From UMGS1474 sp050946775 (lineage in GTDB: Bacteria; Bacillota; Clostridia; Oscillospirales; Acutalibacteraceae), in assembly GCA_050946775.1 (NCBI GenBank), contig JBMNVL010000010.1, forward strand, positions 1-25,633: 25,633 nucleotides of DNA, read 5' to 3'. A program made the translations under genes and the position numbers. Positions 1 through 6,500 of the stretch are shown in pieces. The notes under the pieces are model-generated. The model searched no databases, was not told the origin of the DNA, and worked only from the letters and a program-made list of their open reading frames with translations. The number at the start of each line of letters is the position of its first letter. Within the stretch, counting starts at the first letter, position 1.

Positions 1-2
1 CG

Positions 3-326
3 GTGGAGCATCCGATTTTGTATTGCGATTGCACCCGCCATCACTTCCACGTTCCGGTGTACGGACGGGTGATCATTCGTGATCCCGTCACGCTCAAGCC
101 GGTTGCCAACGGCACACCGGGGTTGGTCAATCTGATGACCCCGATGGTAATGGCGACGCCCATTCTCAGCGTGATGACCGACGATCTGGGGGTACTGCGC
201 GACGGCAGGGAATGCGGCTGCGGTCTGGAAGGGCCGTATCTGGAGATCCTCGGCCGGGTGGGGCTCAAGGATATCAAAACCTGCGCCGCCGGTGCGGCCG
301 ATCTGCTCAAGAGGGTGTCGCTGTGA
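3..326 (+). CDS. luxE: LuxE-like acyl-protein synthetase, C-terminal part (partial)
   Basis: This is the C-terminal ~107 residues of a protein whose start lies before the window; the frame is open to the left edge. It resembles the end of the LuxE acyl-protein synthetase family (about 370 residues when complete). That adenylate-forming enzyme activates a fatty acid with ATP and passes the acyl group to LuxC for reduction to an aldehyde. Visible support is the cysteine/histidine stretch CDCTRHHFHVP, a GTPGLVNLMTP segment typical of the C-terminal half, a TDDLGVL stretch, a CGCG motif and an ILGRVGLKD ending as in adenylate-forming enzymes. Its TGA stop overlaps the GTG start of luxC (GTGA, 323-326), which implies translational coupling. 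The family call rests on motifs and on the neighbour. A different acyl-activating enzyme remains possible because the N-terminal domain is missing. Confidence 0.72.
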   Translation: MEHPILYCDCTRHHFHVPVYGRVIIRDPVTLKPVANGTPGLVNLMTPMVMATPILSVMTDDLGVLRDGRECGCGLEGPYLEILGRVGLKDIKTCAAGAADLLKRVSL

Positions 327-1651
327 TTTTGGCCAACGGACAGATCTACCCGTCCGACCGGCAGGACGAACTGCTGGAAAGGCTGAACGATCAAATTCTC
401 GCCACTCTCAGCGAAAAGCGGCTGCCGACGGAGCGGGTGATCGACGCCATCGACCGGCTGGGTCGGCAGGTACAAGCCGGCGTGTTCGACGATCTGATCG
501 CGTCCCTGCCGGTAGACGGCGTCGAGCAATACAAGCAGCTGGCGATCCAATTGCTCAGCCGGGACTATCTGGAATTCAAGATCCGCACCGAGTTGGGCGG
601 CGATTTTTCTCCCGATCGGGTCAGCGAGCCTCCCTTTGGTTTGACCCGTCTGCGGATCCAGGCGCGGCCGCTGGGCGTGCTGCTACACATCGCGGCCGGC
701 AATGTCGACGGACTGCCGGCGTTCAGCCTTGCCGAAGGACTGTTGACCGGCAATATCAACATTCTCAAATTGCCTCAGGCGGACAACGACCTGTCGGTGA
801 CCGTCATCCGGGCGCTGATTCAGCTGGAGCCGGCGCTGGCGGATTTTATCTACGTGTTCGACACGCCGTCCACCGACGTGGCCGCCATCAAGAAAATGGC
901 CGATCTATCCGACGGGATCGCGGTATGGGGCGGTGATACCGCCGTGGCGGCGGTTCGCCAATTCGCCGCGCCGGGCACCAAAATCATCGAATGGGGACAC
1001 AAGCTGAGCTTTGCGTATATCGCCGGATACGCCGACAAAGACGCCGAACTGACGGCGCTGGCCAAGCACGTGATGACCACCCGGCAGCTATTGTGCAGCT
1101 CCTGTCAGGTGATCTATCTCGACACCGACGACGCCGATGCGCCCGCGGCCTTTTGCCGGGAGTTTCTTCCCTATCTGGAACGTGCCGCCGCGGCGCACCG
1201 TCCCACCACGATAGACGCGGTGGCGGAACAGACTCTGCGCCGGTACGTGGAGCGGCTGGAGTCGTTTTTGACCGGCGGGCCGCCCAAAGACGATTTCCGG
1301 GGACAGGGCTGTTCTTTGACGCCCTGCGCCGACAGCGAGCTGGAATTATCGGATATGTTCGGCAACGTACTGGTCAAACGCCTGCCGCGACGGGAGCTGA
1401 TCCGGGTACTGCGCCGCCAAAAGGGATACCTGCAGACCGCCGGGCTGATCTGTCCTCCCGATCAGCGGCGTCTGCTCAGCGATCTGCTGGCACGCGCCGG
1501 GGTGGTGCGGATCACCGGGGCGGGCACCATGTCGGCCGCCTTCGCGGGCGAGGCTCACGACGGCGAATATCCCCTGCGGCGGTATTTGCGGATGGTCGAC
1601 GAGGAGGTCGTTCCCCGGCGGGTGCGTCCTATCCGGCAAAAGAACACGTAA
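323..1651 (+). CDS. luxC: LuxC-like acyl-CoA/acyl-protein reductase (fatty aldehyde forming)
   Basis: The product is a 442-residue protein of the LuxC acyl-CoA reductase family (about 440-490 residues), an aldehyde-dehydrogenase-fold enzyme that reduces an enzyme-bound acyl thioester with NADPH to a long-chain aldehyde. Visible features are PLGVLLHIAAGNVDGLP (116-132), a cofactor-region segment NILKLPQADN (146-155), VWGGD (201-205) and QLLCSSCQ (255-262), whose first cysteine, C258, matches the acylated catalytic cysteine of LuxC. The GTG start at 323 was chosen because it has a GAGGGTG ribosome site at 311-317 and overlaps the luxE stop by four bases. The frame is open further upstream but would then run inside luxE. 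No luxA, luxB or luxD lies downstream, so light emission is not implied; the aldehyde must serve another purpose or be a by-product. Confidence 0.85.
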   Translation: MILANGQIYPSDRQDELLERLNDQILATLSEKRLPTERVIDAIDRLGRQVQAGVFDDLIASLPVDGVEQYKQLAIQLLSRDYLEFKIRTELGGDFSPDRVSEPPFGLTRLRIQARPLGVLLHIAAGNVDGLPAFSLAEGLLTGNINILKLPQADNDLSVTVIRALIQLEPALADFIYVFDTPSTDVAAIKKMADLSDGIAVWGGDTAVAAVRQFAAPGTKIIEWGHKLSFAYIAGYADKDAELTALAKHVMTTRQLLCSSCQVIYLDTDDADAPAAFCREFLPYLERAAAAHRPTTIDAVAEQTLRRYVERLESFLTGGPPKDDFRGQGCSLTPCADSELELSDMFGNVLVKRLPRRELIRVLRRQKGYLQTAGLICPPDQRRLLSDLLARAGVVRITGAGTMSAAFAGEAHDGEYPLRRYLRMVDEEVVPRRVRPIRQKNT

Positions 1652-1654
1652 AGC

Positions 1655-1690
1655 AAGCCTCTCCGATCAAAATCACGACCGGAGAGGCTT
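1655..1690. terminator. Hairpin between convergent luxC and punA
   Basis: There is an 11-bp perfect stem (1655-1665 with 1680-1690) around a 14-base loop, starting three bases after the luxC stop. On the + strand it is followed by a pyrimidine-rich run that includes CTTTTT at 1701-1706. On the - strand the T-tract is poor. It probably ends luxC transcription and may weakly serve punA. Confidence 0.6.
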
Positions 1691-1704
1691 TCCCTATTCC
1701 CTTT

Positions 1705-2526
1705 TTATCCCGCGGCGGCGATACGCGCGACGGTGCCGCGCACCAGGCGGATCAGGCGATCGGCGGCTTGGGCGGCGGTCTGCTGCACCTGCTCATGGGT
1801 GGTCACGGCGGCGTCGTTATGGATGGCCATATCGGTAATGCAGCTCAGCCCCAGCAAGCGTACCCCCATATGCCGCAGGGCCACCGCTTCGCAGGCGGTG
1901 CTCATCCCCACCGCGTCGGCGCCCAGAGCGGCGTACAGCCGCGATTCCGCCGGCGTCTCGTACGCCGGGCCGGTGATCTGCAGATACACCCCGTCTTCCA
2001 GCGCGATCCCTTCGGCGGCGGCGGTTTGGTGGAGCAAATCCCGCAGGGCGGGATCGTATACCGCGCTCATATCGGGAAAACGCGTTCCCAGCGTCGGATC
2101 GTTCGGTCCGATCAGGGGTGAGGGCACGAAGGAGGAAATCTGATCGGCGATCGCCATCAGGGTACCGGGGCGGTAACGCTCGTTGAGTCCGCCGGCGGCG
2201 TTGGTCAAGATCACGGTATCCACCCCCAGCAGCGCCATCACCCGCGCCGGCGCCACCACCTCGTCCATGGCGTACCCCTCGTACGCGTGTACCCGGCCGT
2301 TCATCAGCACCACCGGCACACCGTCCAGCCGGCCGAAGAGGTACTCTCCTTTGTGCCCCTCGACGGTGGAACGGGGAAATCCCGGCAGCTCGGCGTAGGA
2401 AACGCGGGCGTCCCGTTCGATCCTATCGGCCAGGCCGCCCAGTCCCGAGCCCAGCACAATTCCGATTTTCGGGCGAAGCGCCGTTTTGGTCCGGATCGCC
2501 GCGGCGATCGCTTTCACGTCCACCAT
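1705..2526 (-). CDS. punA: Purine nucleoside phosphorylase, trimeric (PNP-I) type
   Basis: The product is a 273-residue cytoplasmic enzyme that cleaves purine nucleosides with phosphate to the free base and ribose-1-phosphate (purine salvage). It has the usual length of the trimeric PNP family. Motifs: phosphate-binding GSGLGG (26-31), GRVHAYEGY (77-85), TNAAGG (108-113), the GPAYETPAE signature (186-194), GMSTACE with the purine-contacting glutamate E213, and the base-loop CITDMA (229-234). At residue 232 the sequence has Asp where the human enzyme has Asn243, the residue that reads the 6-position of the purine; this could widen or shift base preference. The ATG start has an AAGGAGA site 8 bases upstream. 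The gene has its own consensus promoter (2550-2578) and is divergent from the DUF362 gene. Confidence 0.92.
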   Translation of the reverse strand: MVDVKAIAAAIRTKTALRPKIGIVLGSGLGGLADRIERDARVSYAELPGFPRSTVEGHKGEYLFGRLDGVPVVLMNGRVHAYEGYAMDEVVAPARVMALLGVDTVILTNAAGGLNERYRPGTLMAIADQISSFVPSPLIGPNDPTLGTRFPDMSAVYDPALRDLLHQTAAAEGIALEDGVYLQITGPAYETPAESRLYAALGADAVGMSTACEAVALRHMGVRLLGLSCITDMAIHNDAAVTTHEQVQQTAAQAADRLIRLVRGTVARIAAAG

Positions 2527-2549
2527 ACTCCCATCTCCTTTTCAACCGT

Positions 2550-2578
2550 ATTGTACCCAAAATCCCGGGCCCTGTCAA
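2550..2578 (-). promoter_or_regulatory. Promoter for punA
   Basis: On the - strand there is a perfect -35 TTGACA (2573-2578), a 17-base spacer and a -10 TACAAT (2550-2555). Transcription should begin near 2543, giving a short leader that contains the ribosome site. Its -35 box lies three bases from the -35 box of the opposite promoter. Confidence 0.8.
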
Positions 2579-2581
2579 CGC

Positions 2582-2611
2582 TTGACGAAACCGACCCCAA
2601 AATGGTATAAT
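2582..2611 (+). promoter_or_regulatory. Extended -10 promoter for the DUF362 gene
   Basis: TTGACG (2582-2587), an 18-base spacer and TATAAT (2606-2611), preceded by TGG so that the extended -10 motif TGnTATAAT is complete. It sits back to back with the punA promoter. Confidence 0.85.
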
Positions 2612-2644
2612 AAAGATATCCAATAATAAAATGAGGTGAAGCAT

Positions 2645-3529
2645 ATGGCGTCCAAGGTGTATTTTTGTCAAACCATTACCCCTGAAAAGGTGGCGCAGCT
2701 GTACCACGCGGTGGGCAAGGAGCTGACCGGCCGCATCGCCATCAAGCTGCATTCCGGTGAAAAGGGCAACCAGAATTTCCTGCGTCCGGCTTTTTGGCGG
2801 CCGATCATCGACGAGCTGGGCGGCACGGTGGTGGAATGCAACACCGCCTACGGCGGCGAGCGCAATTCCACCGAAAAGCACAAGCGCCTGCTGGACGAAC
2901 ACGGCTGGAACCGGTATTTCCAGGTGGATCTGATGGACGCCGAAGGCCCGGATCTGGAGCTGGACGTGCCGCACGGTAAGATCCTCAAGAAAAACTACGT
3001 CGGCAAACATCTCGCCAACTACGATTCCATGCTGGTGCTGGCCCATTTCAAGGGTCACCCGATGGGCGGATTCGGCGGCGCGCTCAAGCAGTTGTCGATC
3101 GGCTGCGCTTCCAGCGCCGGCAAATCGCTGATCCATTCGGGCGGTTTTACCGACGACCAGACCATCGTATGGGACAACCACGCCGAGCAGGACCGGTTTT
3201 TGGAGGCGATGGCCGACGCCGCCGGGTCGATCGTGGAGTTTTTCAAGGGCAACATGGTGTTCATCAACGTGATGAAGAACATTTCGGTCGACTGCGACTG
3301 CTGCGCCGTGGCGGAGGATCCCTGTATGCGGGACATCGGCATTCTCGCCTCCCTCGACCCGGTCGCCATCGACCAGGCCTGCATCGACAAGGTACTGGCC
3401 GCCACCGACGATCCCGGTCAAGCGCATTTTTGGGAACGGGTGCAGTCCCGTCACGGCGTCCACACCATCGAAGCGGCCGCCGCCCTGGGTTACGGCAGCC
3501 GGGAATACGAATTGATCGAGATCGATTAA
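2645..3529 (+). CDS. DUF362 domain protein, stand-alone form without a ferredoxin domain
   Basis: The product is a 294-residue protein matching the DUF362 family, whose function is unknown; members often carry iron-sulfur ferredoxin modules. Visible features are IAIKLHSGEKGN (31-42), VVECNTAYGGER (62-73), a central HFKGHPMGGFGGALKQLSIG stretch (134-153) rich in glycine, and a cysteine cluster CDCC (217-220) followed by C227, which may bind metal. No CxxCxxC ferredoxin repeat is present, so this is the short form. There is no signal peptide or membrane segment. The ATG at 2645 is preferred over the in-frame GTG at 2636, because the GTG lies inside the GAGGTGA ribosome site. The gene is monocistronic, with its own promoter upstream and a hairpin terminator just after the stop. 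I do not assign a reaction. Confidence 0.82.
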   Translation: MASKVYFCQTITPEKVAQLYHAVGKELTGRIAIKLHSGEKGNQNFLRPAFWRPIIDELGGTVVECNTAYGGERNSTEKHKRLLDEHGWNRYFQVDLMDAEGPDLELDVPHGKILKKNYVGKHLANYDSMLVLAHFKGHPMGGFGGALKQLSIGCASSAGKSLIHSGGFTDDQTIVWDNHAEQDRFLEAMADAAGSIVEFFKGNMVFINVMKNISVDCDCCAVAEDPCMRDIGILASLDPVAIDQACIDKVLAATDDPGQAHFWERVQSRHGVHTIEAAAALGYGSREYELIEID

Positions 3530-3544
3530 AACGCGCGACAAAAT

Positions 3545-3576
3545 ATCCGCCCCGTGAGTTTCCTCACGGGGCGGAT
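3545..3576. terminator. Bidirectional terminator between DUF362 gene and fucosidase gene
   Basis: A 14-bp perfect stem (3545-3558 with 3563-3576) closes a four-base TTTC loop. The + side continues TTGTTTTG and the - side has an A/T-rich flank. It lies between two convergent stops and can serve both. Confidence 0.85.
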
Positions 3577-3590
3577 TTGTTTTGATGGAA

Positions 3591-6500
3591 TCAGCCCAGC
3601 GCGTTATAGGCGTCAGTCAGATCGGTCAACGCTTTGTTGACGTCGTACAGACTGACGGGTGCGCCCACGCTGCCGATGACCGTTTCCGGTTTCGCCAGCA
3701 GGGTCTGCGCGGCACTCAGCGCCGACTGGAAGGCGGCGACTTTGTCGGCGGGCTTGCCGGCGGTGGCAACGTTCTTCACCTCGTCCACCTTGGCCGACAG
3801 GGTGGCCTTCGCCTCGTCGATGGCGCCCTGATCCACGATGCGCACGTTGCTGACGTTCATGGTGTACTGGTACTTGTCACCGGGGGTCTTGTTGCCGTCG
3901 AGCCAGCACTGGATGATGATCCGGCCGACGTCCGACCAATCCATCACGCCGCGGCTGTTGCCCTTGGCACGATCCAGCGGGATGGAGACGTTCAGCGTGG
4001 CGGTGCCGTTGGCGATCGACGAGCGCTGGAAGTTCCAGCCGTAGTTGTGCTCGGTGTTGCCCGAACCATCGGGATCCCCTGCCACGCCGGCCTTATCGGA
4101 CGAACGCAGCTTGATGACCAGTTCATTCCACATGGTGGCCGGATCGACGTCGGGATTGGTCGACTGCAGGGTGATGGTCAGCTGCAGCCGCAGATTGCCG
4201 CGGTCGGTACAGTCCACCGAGCCCTGATCGATCTGTTTCCAGTCGGCGTAGAGCAGGTTTTGTCCCTGCCCGAGCACCGTGTGGTTGCCCGAGATCTTGG
4301 AGAAGGTGCCCACCCAGTTGGGCTGCGGATTCTCAGCCAAACCGCTCTTGGCGGCCTTGAGCGCCGTCAGCGCGCGATACAGGTTGGCGCCCGACACATT
4401 CGGATTGTCGATCAGCATTTGACAAGCCGCCATCGCCTGCTGATAGGCCTGCACGGTTTCGGGGGTGTATTTGGCGGGATCGACCGGCTCGTTCATCGCC
4501 TCCTGCACCTGTTCCTTGGTGGCGGTGGGCAGGTTGAGCGGCGCGTCGGGCAGGACCGGATCCTCCGGCTCAGCCGGCTCATCCGACAGCACGATCTTGC
4601 CGGTGGCGGCCTGCAGGATCATCAGCGCGTCGGCGGCGGTAACGCCCTCGTTGCCGTCCACGTCGGCGCGGGCCGTTTGCTCGTCATCCAGAACGATCTT
4701 GCCGGTGGCGGCCTGCAGCGCCATCAGCGCGTCGGCCGCGGTAACAGAGCCGTTGCCGTCCACGTCGCCCAGCAGGATCTGCTCGACCGCTTTCTCGGCC
4801 AGCGCCGCCACGGCGTTTTGCAGATTGCCGGTGGCGATCGCCACGTCGGTCACGGTGGCGTTGGGATCCGCCTTGACCGCTTCGGCCGCGGCCAGCGCCG
4901 CTTCCAGAGCGGCGGTGTCCTCATAGACCGACAGATCCAGCGCCTTGACCTCGTCGATCAGGGCGTTGAGGGCGGTCTTGTCGCCCTTGGCGGAGGTGTT
5001 GTAGAAGGAAAGCTCCCAGATGCTGATGTCGTTGCCCCGCATGGTCAGACGCACCTGCTGCGCCGTCACCGGCGGGAAGACGGCCGTCTTGTGGGCGTGC
5101 TGAGACGCGGTCGGACTGTTCGGTACGTTATCCACGTAATGCTTGCCCGCTTCGAGATCGATCTCCTTCCAGGTGGAGCCGTCCAGGTATTCCAGCTTGA
5201 GAGAGGTGACGCGGGTGGCCTGGTTTGTCTCGCAGAACTCATCCAGCCAGAAGCAGTCGAAGGTGGTCGGCGTACCGAAATTGATGATCGCGTCGGTATC
5301 TTCGCCGCTGTTGGAGTTGGTCGCCCAACGGTTGTTGCGCTTGCCGTTGACGATCTGGGTAACCGGATATCCGTTAATGGTTTTTGTGGAAGTGGTGGTC
5401 ACCGTCTTGCCCTGGGCCAGATCGGTCTCGGGCACCACGAAGAATTCCCGCTCGACCGTGTCGCTGACCTTTTCGGCGTTGTAGAAGATGGCCGCCTTGA
5501 CGGTGGTCCAGCCGAAGGGCAGCACCACCGGCCCGGCATAGGCCGTCGACGCCGCGCCCGGCTCGGTGCCGTCCGTGGTATAGCGGATATCGACCAGTTT
5601 GCTCGGGCAGGTCATCTTCACCGAGGTGACCCCGGTAAAGAAGCCGCCGTCGTCCACTTCCAGCGAGAGGGTATAGGCCTGGCGGAACTCGTCCAGCGCC
5701 GCCTGCAGGCGGTCGATGCCTTCCAGCAGATCGTACAGATTGTTGGAGGGCAGGGTCTGCTTGGCCGCGGCGATGGCGTCGGCCATCGCCTGGTTGGCAT
5801 CGGCATCGTTGAGAGGATCTTCCGGGTCACGGGCGTCGACCGCGTCTTCGGCGTCGGCGATCAGGGCGGTGAGCGCCGCTTTGGCGTTGGCCAGCCCCTC
5901 GGGATCGACGATGTCGGCGATGGTGTAGGTCTCGCCGGCTTTGGCGGCGAACACGATGGTGTTGGTGCCGTCGGCGGTAAAGGCAACGTCGTTGCCCTTG
6001 GAGTCGACCAGCTTGCCGTTGGCGATGTTGGTGCCCTTGACCTTCAGCGCGGCGTTGTCCACATTGGGGCGAAGCACCGCGGTGCCGATCAGTCCGTGAC
6101 TCCACTGCATATCCACTTCCACGTTGCCGCGGGCCTTCAGACCGGTGGCGGTACCGCTGTTCCACGCCTGGGGAAGCGCCGGGAGCAGTTCCACGGCGTC
6201 GCCCTGGCTTTGCAGCAGCATTTCCGCCATACCGGCGGTGGCGCCGAAGTTGCCGTCGATCTGGAAGGGCGCGTGCATATCGAACAGGTTGTCGGCGGTG
6301 GAATAGGTCGACCCGTCGGGCGTCAAGCCGCCCAGCAGACTGCTGACCACCTTATGGGTGCGGTCGCCCACGCGGGTGCGCGCCCAGAAGTTGATCTTCC
6401 ACGCCTTGGACCAGCCGGTGCCGTTGTCGGTACGGGTGTTGAGGGTCTGCTTCATCGCCTCGACGAAGGCGTCTTCCTCTTCGCTGCGGCCGGCGACGAT

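Noticed and set aside
991..2121. A 376-codon + strand frame crossing from luxC into the punA region
   Set aside because: It is Arg/Gly-rich, out of frame with luxC, crosses the terminator and opposes punA; no motif is recognisable.
4584..4772. Short direct repeats resembling an array
   Set aside because: There are only two copies at 102-base spacing, in frame, and they encode the two dockerin calcium loops; this is not CRISPR or a mobile-element scar.
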